Below the pieces are notes generated by a model. The model ran no database searches. It saw only the letters and a list, made by a program, of their open reading frames with translations, and was not told the origin of the DNA. Positions 7,523 through 13,403 of a DNA stretch of 13,403 bases are shown one piece after another (the first letter of the stretch is position 1; each line of letters opens with the position of its first letter). This stretch comes from an uncultured Prevotella sp. (lineage in GTDB: Bacteria > Bacteroidota > Bacteroidia > Bacteroidales > Bacteroidaceae): the NCBI GenBank assembly GCA_934281565.1, contig CAKQXI010000054.1, forward strand, positions 1 through 13,403, in the 5' to 3' direction. The translations under genes and the position numbers were made by a program.

Positions 7523-10133
7523 ATTCTCACTCCAGATAGTAAGCTGTTTGCTCTTTGCTTCCGCAACCCAATCCATGGCTGTGGAACCTATATCGTATCT
7601 TGATGGCAACACAAGGGCTTGGAATGATATTGAATATACTGAAGACCCTTGGGTGTTCAATGTGTCACGCCCCTACTTCATCTCCAAGGGACTGCAAAAC
7701 CGCCATCTATCCCTATGGGCATCCCATGGCAGATACTATGACGGCGACAAGCATTGCTGGAAATGGCAACGCCCTTTCCTATTTGGTACGACCGAGGATC
7801 TCTTTACCCAGACCATCGTTGTGCCTTATCTCATTCCTATGCTACAAAATGCTGGTGCCATTGTCTTTACGCCTCGCGAACGTGACTGGCAGAAGAATGA
7901 GATAATCGTAGACAATGACGATGCCATTCGGATGCCATATTACTCGGAGACTGTAAACGGCAAGAAATGGAAAGACTGTGACTCTGTCGGTTTCGCTGCT
8001 CGCAAGACGCTTTACACCGACAACGAGAACCCTTTCCGAGATGGAACAGTGAGACAAGCGAAAACCACTAAAAAGAAGAAATACAGCGAGATAAGCTATC
8101 AGCCCTCTTTCCCGGAGGCTGGACGGTATGCCGTATATATAAGCTACCAATCCCTGCCTAAGAGTGTGAGCGATGCCAAGTACATTGTTTATCATAAAGG
8201 ACAAAAGACTGAGTTTTCCGTCAATCAACGCATGGGCGGTGGCACTTGGGTATATCTTGGGACATTCGATTTCGACAAGGGATGCAATGCCTTTAACCGT
8301 GTGGTATGTACCAACCATGCCTCCACCAAGGGCATTGTTACAAGCGATGCCGTTCGATTTGGCGGTGGTATGGGCAATATCATGAGAGGTGGTTACCTGA
8401 GTGGTTATCCTCGTTGCTTGGAGGGAGCCAGATACTATGCACAGTGGGCTGGTGCTCCCTATAAGGTTTATGGAGGAAGAAATGGTACGAATGACTATGC
8501 CGACGACATCAACACTCGGTCTATGATGACCAACTGGTTAGGAGGTGGCAGCGTATATATGCCCGCCCTTGATGGCAAGCACGTACCATTTGAGCTATCT
8601 TTGGCTCTGCACAGTGACGCAGGTTTCAACCCTGATGGCAAGTCTACGTGGGGTTCATTGGCGATATGCACCACCGACTTCAATGATGGTATGCTTAACA
8701 GTGGTATCTCTCGAATGACATCCAAGGACTTTGCTAAGGCATTGCTCAAGAACCTTGTTACCGATATGCGCAACAAGTATGGGGAATATAATGAGCGATA
8801 CCTCTGGGACCGAAATTATTCCGAAACTCGTTTGCCCGAAGTGCCCTCTGCCATCTTGGAGATGCTCTCTCACCAGAGCTTCCCCGACATGAGACTGGCA
8901 CAAGACCCTATGGGAAAGTTTACCATTGCACGCTCCATCTACAAGACCGTGCTCCGCTTCGTGTCTTCCAACCATGGCAAGCTATACGTGGTACAACCGC
9001 TTGCGCCCAATAATTTTGCCATCGATATGGACACAAGGCAAGGTATCGTAAAACTTACGTGGGCACCTCAATATGATACCACCGAGCCTACGGCAAACCC
9101 TACTTCCTATGTTCTTTACACAGCAGAGGGACAAGGGGGCTTTGACAATGGCAGGGTGGTCAAGGCATCGGGATACCAGATGAAACTGGAACCGGGAAAG
9201 CTATACAGCTTCAAGGTTTCTGCCATCAATAGCGGTGGTGAGAGTTTCCCCTCTGAAACCCTTTCTGCCCTCTACAACCCTATGGCAACAAAGACGGTTC
9301 TGGTGGTAAACAACTTCCATCGCCTTGCCTCTCCACAAGTGATAGACAACGACTCCTTGCAAGGTTTCGACATAGATGCCGACCCTGGCATCACTTACGG
9401 TCTTACGGCAGGATGGAACGGTAGACAGATTGTTTTCGACCGTTCACGAATGGGTGACGAAAGTACTGACGGACTGGGATATACTGGCAATGAGATGGCT
9501 GGCAACTTTATCGCAGGAAATGACTTCAACTATACCGTAGAGCACGCACGTGCCATTGCCTCTGCCAACAAGTACAACATCGTAAGTTGCTCAAGCGAGG
9601 CTGTCGTTTCGGGACAAGTTTCATTAAACAAGTATCAAGCCGTGGACCTCATCAATGGCCTGGAACGATACGATGGTTATACTCCAGAGTTCTACAAGAC
9701 TTTCCCACAATCCATGCAAGGTAAGTTGAAAGCATATACACAAGGTGGAGGAAGTCTATTGGTCAGTGGCTCTTACACGGGAAGTGATATGCAAGCACCC
9801 GAAGAACAACATTTCCTCGCCCAGACCCTCAAGCTACAATACACCCCCATAGACAGTATACAACCTACACAGGAGGTGCAAGGATTAGGAATAAAGTTCG
9901 GCTACTATAACACTCTGAACGACAAGCATTACGCAGCGACACATCCAGAGATACTTCAACCAGTGGGAGAAGCATTCTGTGCCATGCAATACATGAACGG
10001 AACCAGTGCGGCAGTGGCATACAAAGGTAAGGATTATCGCTCATTCACCATGGGATTTCCTTTTGAGTGCATCACTGACGAGCTACTTCGTACAAGACTC
10101 ATGCAAGGTATATTGAAGTTCCTGACGGAATAG
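7512..10133 (+). CDS. Secreted multidomain N-acetylmuramoyl-L-alanine amidase-like protein with inserted golvesin/xanthan-lyase-type domain and FN3
   Basis: With the start at 7512 this is an 873-residue exported protein. The signal peptide runs MLTKFSLQIVSCLLFASATQSMA. The longer in-frame start at 7449 would bury that peptide behind 21 polar residues inside the acyltransferase gene, so I reject it. An Amidase_3-type zinc amidase can be traced in pieces: ASHGRYYD (His72), TEDLFTQ...LQNAGAIVFTPRERD (Glu95), ALHSDAG (His367) and VPSAILEMLSHQSFPD (Glu450). A beta-rich domain (about 191-286) resembling the golvesin C-terminal/xanthan-lyase module is inserted between the second and third metal-ligand positions. 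An FN3-like domain follows (about 496-589), then a C-terminal domain (594-873) resembling a ThuA/glutamine-amidotransferase fold (VLVVNNF..., GGGSLLVSGSY). Likely role: peptidoglycan stem-peptide removal in the periplasm or at the surface. Relatives are sometimes labelled 'xanthan lyase'; I see no lyase active site. Confidence 0.72.
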   Translation: MLTKFSLQIVSCLLFASATQSMAVEPISYLDGNTRAWNDIEYTEDPWVFNVSRPYFISKGLQNRHLSLWASHGRYYDGDKHCWKWQRPFLFGTTEDLFTQTIVVPYLIPMLQNAGAIVFTPRERDWQKNEIIVDNDDAIRMPYYSETVNGKKWKDCDSVGFAARKTLYTDNENPFRDGTVRQAKTTKKKKYSEISYQPSFPEAGRYAVYISYQSLPKSVSDAKYIVYHKGQKTEFSVNQRMGGGTWVYLGTFDFDKGCNAFNRVVCTNHASTKGIVTSDAVRFGGGMGNIMRGGYLSGYPRCLEGARYYAQWAGAPYKVYGGRNGTNDYADDINTRSMMTNWLGGGSVYMPALDGKHVPFELSLALHSDAGFNPDGKSTWGSLAICTTDFNDGMLNSGISRMTSKDFAKALLKNLVTDMRNKYGEYNERYLWDRNYSETRLPEVPSAILEMLSHQSFPDMRLAQDPMGKFTIARSIYKTVLRFVSSNHGKLYVVQPLAPNNFAIDMDTRQGIVKLTWAPQYDTTEPTANPTSYVLYTAEGQGGFDNGRVVKASGYQMKLEPGKLYSFKVSAINSGGESFPSETLSALYNPMATKTVLVVNNFHRLASPQVIDNDSLQGFDIDADPGITYGLTAGWNGRQIVFDRSRMGDESTDGLGYTGNEMAGNFIAGNDFNYTVEHARAIASANKYNIVSCSSEAVVSGQVSLNKYQAVDLINGLERYDGYTPEFYKTFPQSMQGKLKAYTQGGGSLLVSGSYTGSDMQAPEEQHFLAQTLKLQYTPIDSIQPTQEVQGLGIKFGYYNTLNDKHYAATHPEILQPVGEAFCAMQYMNGTSAAVAYKGKDYRSFTMGFPFECITDELLRTRLMQGILKFLTE

Positions 10134-10158
10134 TGAGGAGTGAAGAACAAAGAGGATA

Positions 10159-10262
10159 GTTAACAGTTTATAGTTTATAGTTAATAGGGCGCAAGCCTAA
10201 TTCAACATTCAACACTCAACATTCAACATTCAACATTAACTTAACACTTAACATTTAACATT
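10159..10262 (+). repeat. Two opposed heptad-repeat arrays around a GGC-GCAA-GCC hairpin
   Basis: The spacer holds four 7-base units at 10159-10186 (GTTAACA, GTTTATA, GTTTATA, GTTAATA), then GGCGCAAGCC (10188-10197, a 3-bp stem with a GNRA-type loop), then about nine units of ATTCAAC/ATTTAAC type at 10200-10262, some shortened to 5 or 6 bases. The right-hand unit read backwards is GTTRAAT, so the two arrays are degenerate inverted copies of each other. No promoter box is seen in 10134-10271, so the segment may simply be transcribed with the preceding operon. There are no spacers of CRISPR type. Confidence 0.75.
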
Positions 10263-10271
10263 AAAAAGAAT

Positions 10272-10583
10272 ATGTATAAAATTCAAGCAAACCAATCAGG
10301 CACACGCTCCATCGAAGTGAGCGACCTGCACTTAGAAACTATCGAAAAGTATCAATTGCTCCGCAATCTTGTAGATAGCAACGGCATCATAGACGAAGAA
10401 GTATTGGAGAAGCTGAAGCTGAATGTTCGTTCTCTCTTGGAATCGAGTGACTGCCAGGACAAGAACCTCCTTGACCTCTGCCTTGATGTCATCTACAACA
10501 GCAACATGAAAGCCCTGGGACTCCACAACCTCGTATTGCTTTATGTTGACTGGAAAGACAAGAGAAACGCCAATGGAATATAG
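10272..10583 (+). CDS. Hypothetical protein upstream of ygiQ (103 residues)
   Basis: I recognise no family. The 103-residue product (starting MYKIQANQSGTRSIEVSDLHLE) is acidic and predicted mostly helical from about residue 20 to 95, with Leu/Ile-rich segments (LLDLCLDVIYNS, LGLHNLVLLYVDW) and no signal peptide or convincing membrane helix. It starts right after the heptad-repeat spacer and overlaps the ygiQ start by 11 bases, so it is very likely translated together with ygiQ. That tight coupling and its coding-like composition argue that it is a real gene. A helper role for the radical SAM enzyme is possible but is only inferred from position. Confidence 0.65.
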   Translation: MYKIQANQSGTRSIEVSDLHLETIEKYQLLRNLVDSNGIIDEEVLEKLKLNVRSLLESSDCQDKNLLDLCLDVIYNSNMKALGLHNLVLLYVDWKDKRNANGI

Positions 10584-12660
10584 ATTAACTGACTTTCTGC
10601 CTACTACAAAGAAAGAATGTGAGCTTAGGGGATGGGACCAACTGGATGTTATCCTGTTCTCTGGCGATGCCTACATCGACCATCCAGCCTTTGGTCCTGC
10701 TGTCATTGGCAGGACACTGGAGGCACATGGTTACAAGGTTGCCATCGTGCCACAACCAGACTGGCATGGTGATTTCCGTGACTTCAAGAAATTAGGTCGC
10801 CCTCGTCTTTTCTTTGGTATCTCACCCGGTGCGATGGACTCTATGGTAAACCGTTACACCGCCAATCGTCGTATGCGCAGTGAAGATGCCTTCAGCCCCA
10901 ATTCACGCCATGATATGCGCCCAGATTACCCATCCATTGTCTACACCCAGATACTGAAAAAACTCTATCCCGATGTACCTGTGGCTTTAGGTGGCATCGA
11001 GGCATCCATGCGCCGCATCAGCCATTATGATTATTGGCAAGACAAGTTGAAGAAGTGCATCCTCTGTGAGTCGGGAGCCGACCTCATTCTCTATGGTATG
11101 GGAGAGAAATCCATCATCGCGCTTGCCGAGGCTCTGGACAATGGTAGGAGCATCAAGGACATCCATGACATCCCACAGACCGTTTTCCTCTGCAAGGAGA
11201 ATGAGATACCTGGCGGATACAAGGACGATGACATCATACTGCATAGCCACGAGGAATGTCTGCACAACAAAAAGGGACAGGCTGAGAATGTTAGGCACTT
11301 GGAAGAAGAATCTAACAAGGTTCATGCACAGCGCATGATACAGGCTGTAGATAATCAAGTTGTGGTAGTAAACCCACCTTTCCCTACGATGACGACCGAG
11401 GAGCTGGATGCTTCTTTCGACCTCCCTTACACTCGCTTACCTCATCCCAAGTACAAGGGAAAGACTATCCCTGCCTACGAAATGATTAAGTTCTCGGTGA
11501 ACATACACCGTGGTTGTTTCGGTGGTTGCTCGTTCTGTACCATCTCTGCCCATCAAGGTAAGTTCGTGGTATGTCGTAGTAAGGAAAGTATCTTGAAAGA
11601 GGTAAAGAAGATCATTCAGATGCCTGACTTCAAAGGCTATCTGAGCGACTTGGGTGGTCCATCGGCAAATATGTATGGTATGCACGGAAAGAACCAGAAG
11701 GCTTGCGAAAAGTGTAAGCGTCCGTCTTGCGTGAACCCACAGATTTGCCCGAACCTCGATACCGACCATAGCAAACTCTTGGAGATATACCATGCCGTCG
11801 ATGCACTGCCTGGCATCAAGAAAAGCTTTATCGGAAGTGGCGTACGCTATGACTTGTTGCTCCACAAGAGCAAGGACGAGAAAAGCAACGAGGCTGCACG
11901 ACAATACACTCGTGAACTGATTACGAAACACGTAAGTGGACGACTGAAAGTGGCACCTGAGCATACAAGTGACAAGGTGCTTCGCTTTATGCGCAAACCT
12001 CCATTTGAACAGTTCTATGAGTTTAAGCGCATCTTCGACCGCATCAACAAAGAAGAAGGATTGAACCAGCAGATTATTCCTTATTTCATCAGTAGTCACC
12101 CCGGTTGTTCGGAGGAAGACATGGCAGAGTTGGCGGTCATCACCAAAAACCTTGACTTCCATTTAGAGCAGGTGCAGGACTTCACCCCTACCCCTATGAC
12201 CATATCGACGGAGACATGGTACACTGGCTATGACCCTTATACACTTGAGCCAGTATTCAGTGCCAAGACTCCTAAGGAGAAACTGGCACAACGTATGTTC
12301 TTCTTCTGGTACAAGCCTGAGGAACGCCGTGCCATCGAGACCGAGTTACGGCGCATCGGAAGAACCGACCTCATTGCAAAACTCTATGACAGGGATACAC
12401 CCAAGGGCAAAGCAGCATTCTCATCCAAAGGTAGAAACAATCGCACAGGCAATCATCGCCATCCAATAGCTAATTACGATGACAAAGCCGTTGGCTCAGT
12501 CTATGATAACCCGGGAGTTGGTCGCAATGCCAAAGGTGAGAGTCATGACACCAAAGGTGCAGGCTTCTTCAAGGGAAAGAAGAAAAAGAGCTTCAACCCT
12601 AACTTTGACAGTAGTAACCATAATAGAAATAGAAATGACCAAGGCAGAAGAAAGCGTTAG
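10573..12660 (+). CDS. ygiQ: YgiQ family radical SAM protein
   Basis: This is a 695-residue member of the YgiQ (UPF0313) family, whose reaction is not established. The N-terminal half carries family blocks LRGWDQLDVILFSGDAYIDHP, ISPGAMDSMVNRYTANRR and GGIEASMRRISHYDYW. The radical SAM core has the CX3CX2C iron-sulphur motif HRGCFGGCSFC (Cys315, Cys319, Cys322), which reductively cleaves S-adenosylmethionine. A second Cys group, CEKCKRPSC then ICPN (Cys378, 381, 386, 392), is typical of YgiQ proteins and may bind another metal or cluster. A C-terminal family domain follows, then a roughly 70-residue Lys/Arg/Asn/Gly-rich tail. I chose the ATG at 10573 because MEYRLTDFLPTTKKE aligns with the usual YgiQ start; the ATG at 10543 adds ten unrelated residues. 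The start overlaps the preceding gene by 11 bases. Confidence 0.92.
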   Translation: MEYRLTDFLPTTKKECELRGWDQLDVILFSGDAYIDHPAFGPAVIGRTLEAHGYKVAIVPQPDWHGDFRDFKKLGRPRLFFGISPGAMDSMVNRYTANRRMRSEDAFSPNSRHDMRPDYPSIVYTQILKKLYPDVPVALGGIEASMRRISHYDYWQDKLKKCILCESGADLILYGMGEKSIIALAEALDNGRSIKDIHDIPQTVFLCKENEIPGGYKDDDIILHSHEECLHNKKGQAENVRHLEEESNKVHAQRMIQAVDNQVVVVNPPFPTMTTEELDASFDLPYTRLPHPKYKGKTIPAYEMIKFSVNIHRGCFGGCSFCTISAHQGKFVVCRSKESILKEVKKIIQMPDFKGYLSDLGGPSANMYGMHGKNQKACEKCKRPSCVNPQICPNLDTDHSKLLEIYHAVDALPGIKKSFIGSGVRYDLLLHKSKDEKSNEAARQYTRELITKHVSGRLKVAPEHTSDKVLRFMRKPPFEQFYEFKRIFDRINKEEGLNQQIIPYFISSHPGCSEEDMAELAVITKNLDFHLEQVQDFTPTPMTISTETWYTGYDPYTLEPVFSAKTPKEKLAQRMFFFWYKPEERRAIETELRRIGRTDLIAKLYDRDTPKGKAAFSSKGRNNRTGNHRHPIANYDDKAVGSVYDNPGVGRNAKGESHDTKGAGFFKGKKKKSFNPNFDSSNHNRNRNDQGRRKR

Positions 12661-12731
12661 CAACATTCTTCATTCTACAAACTTCTTCTACAAAGTATCA
12701 TAGTTAGGATGCCTAAGTATTATATTTACAA

Positions 12732-12775
12732 CTTGTAAGTAAGTCACTTACGATACTAAGTGACTTACTTACGAG
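12732..12775. repeat. Long near-perfect inverted repeat (hairpin)
   Basis: GTAAGTAAGTCACTTA (12735-12750) and its exact reverse complement (12757-12772) flank a 6-base centre, CGATAC. Pairing continues outward through one T/G position to 19 bp per arm (12732-12775). It sits between two genes that end towards each other (ygiQ and the remnant at 12817-13298), so it could act as a two-way terminator. However, it is AT-rich and has no T-run on either side, so a protein-binding or recombination site is also possible. Confidence 0.85.
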
Positions 12776-12816
12776 CATTAAACATGATACTTATTGCTTC
12801 TATTCATTGCTGTTGG

Positions 12817-13298
12817 TTAAAAAGCAAGGAATGGACGGACTTGGGGAGTACCAGCTCCATTCCATCCTGTTTCATCATTATTTATACGACCAAAAGTAAT
12901 TGCCCCAATACATACACTGTTACCAGTAAATCCATTATTCACATAAAGACCTCTGCGGTAATCATATTCCGTAGAAGACCACTCTCTGAATACCATAGCA
13001 CCAGAACATATCGTATAATTACCATCACCGACTTTGGACAAAGCTTTATTGATTGGAGCGGTGATATTAGTTATAACACCGTTTCTCTTGAAAAACCATC
13101 AAAATTTGTTCCAATATATATACCCCAAGTACAATCGCTTGCCCCTCCTACACCATAATAAATTGTAGCAAGCCACTGTCCAGCAGTCGGTATAAACCAA
13201 CCTGTTGTCTTATTACTAATTGGATTTTCTGAGTTATAAGTCTTTGTCAAGAAAAAAGCAGGATAGGAATTATCATTCCACAAGCAGGGCAAACGCAT
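12817..13298 (-). pseudogene. Frameshifted, 5'-truncated C-terminal remnant of a Bacteroidota surface/fimbrillin-like protein
   Basis: Two minus-strand frames carry consecutive parts of one domain. The first (13298 to 13071) contains TTGWFIPTAGQW. The second, open from 13098 to 12817, contains INKALSKVGDGNYT, EWSSTEYD and the end VRPFLAF. This order (GW-LP--GQW, then WSSTEY, then VRP-LAF) is the typical C-terminal module of many Bacteroidales surface lipoproteins and fimbrillin-like proteins. The frames overlap only in 13071-13098. Restoring one T to the five-T run at 13095 to 13091 joins them as GFFKRNGVITN. Upstream, an in-frame stop sits six codons before the ATG (13316 to 13314) and no frame continues with the N-terminal part or a signal peptide. 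It is most likely a decayed remnant. A sequencing error could explain the frameshift but not the missing N-terminus. Confidence 0.62.
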
Positions 13299-13403
13299 TA
13301 AACTTTTTACTAATTAACACTTGTGCTTATATGTCGTAAGTTATTGATTATCAACATAATGTATTTGCTTATGTAAATTTATTTTTGTATCTTTATAAGG
13401 TAC
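13299..13403. other. AT-rich non-coding right edge
   Basis: No reading frame of note occurs on either strand. The segment holds a short inverted repeat (ACATAA near 13355 and TTATGT near 13368) and the plus-strand promoter described separately. Together with 12661-12816 it frames the pseudogene in a gene-poor stretch. Confidence 0.5.
13364..13395 (+). promoter_or_regulatory. Promoter reading rightward out of the window
   Basis: TTTG (13364-13367), 20 bases, then TATCTTTA (13388-13395). This matches the Bacteroidota pattern except for the last base (A for G), and its spacing equals that of the left-edge promoter. The transcript would begin near 13401 and serve a plus-strand gene outside the window. 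Confidence 0.5.

Noticed and set aside
7512..10133. Xanthan lyase
   Set aside because: The resemblance is confined to the golvesin-type beta domain; no polysaccharide lyase catalytic region is visible, whereas amidase motifs are.
10200..10262. CRISPR-like array
   Set aside because: The units are 7 bases and contiguous with no spacers, and no cas gene is present.
11437..12162. A 241-codon minus-strand open frame inside ygiQ
   Set aside because: It lies entirely within conserved YgiQ coding sequence, including the radical SAM Cys motif, and has no recognisable domain or start signals.
12661..12816. A small gene between ygiQ and the pseudogene
   Set aside because: Only short open frames with no coding character occur; the stretch is dominated by the palindrome and AT-rich sequence.
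13299..13403. Missing N-terminal part of the surface-protein remnant
   Set aside because: All three minus-strand frames hit stops within about 20 codons and show no signal peptide or domain similarity.

Overview
The window looks like a chromosomal segment of a Bacteroidales bacterium, most probably Prevotella/Segatella. The evidence is the protein style (Bacteroidota OmpP1/FadL-like porin, pyrophosphate-dependent phosphofructokinase, SHG-type amidase, long YgiQ), AT-rich spacers, few strong Shine-Dalgarno sequences, and several matches to the Bacteroidota promoter (TTTG, about 20 bases, TAnnTTTG). The genus is inferred from recognition, not from a search.

Layout. (1) 1-161 holds a near-perfect minus-strand promoter for a gene beyond the left edge, plus a terminator-like hairpin. 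(2) 162-2803, minus strand: a secreted Tyr/Trp/Gly-rich repeat protein followed 35 bases later by an outer-membrane transport beta-barrel. (3) 2804-2981 is a divergent promoter region. (4) prmA (ribosomal protein L11 methyltransferase) reads rightward and converges on a minus-strand pair: pfp (PPi-dependent phosphofructokinase) followed by a membrane-anchored GH25 muramidase. (5) 6452-6655 is a second divergent promoter region. (6) 6656-10133, plus strand: a small conserved-looking unknown protein, a PlsC-like acyltransferase and a large secreted amidase whose start overlaps the acyltransferase stop. (7) 10134-10271 is an unusual spacer built of 7-base repeats in opposite orientations around a GNRA-type hairpin. 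(8) A 103-residue unknown protein overlaps ygiQ, a radical SAM gene. (9) 12661-13403 is AT-rich and nearly gene-free. It contains a 16-bp perfect palindrome, a frameshifted and 5'-truncated remnant of a surface-protein C-terminal domain, and a plus-strand promoter facing out of the window.

How the genes fit together: much of the window concerns the cell envelope (porin, secreted repeat protein, muramidase, acyltransferase, amidase), mixed with housekeeping genes (prmA, pfp, ygiQ). No CRISPR array, complete mobile element, tRNA or rRNA was recognised. The least ordinary items are the heptad-repeat spacer, the split amidase domain, the Tyr-Asp-Pro-Trp repeat protein, and the palindrome next to the decayed surface-protein tail.
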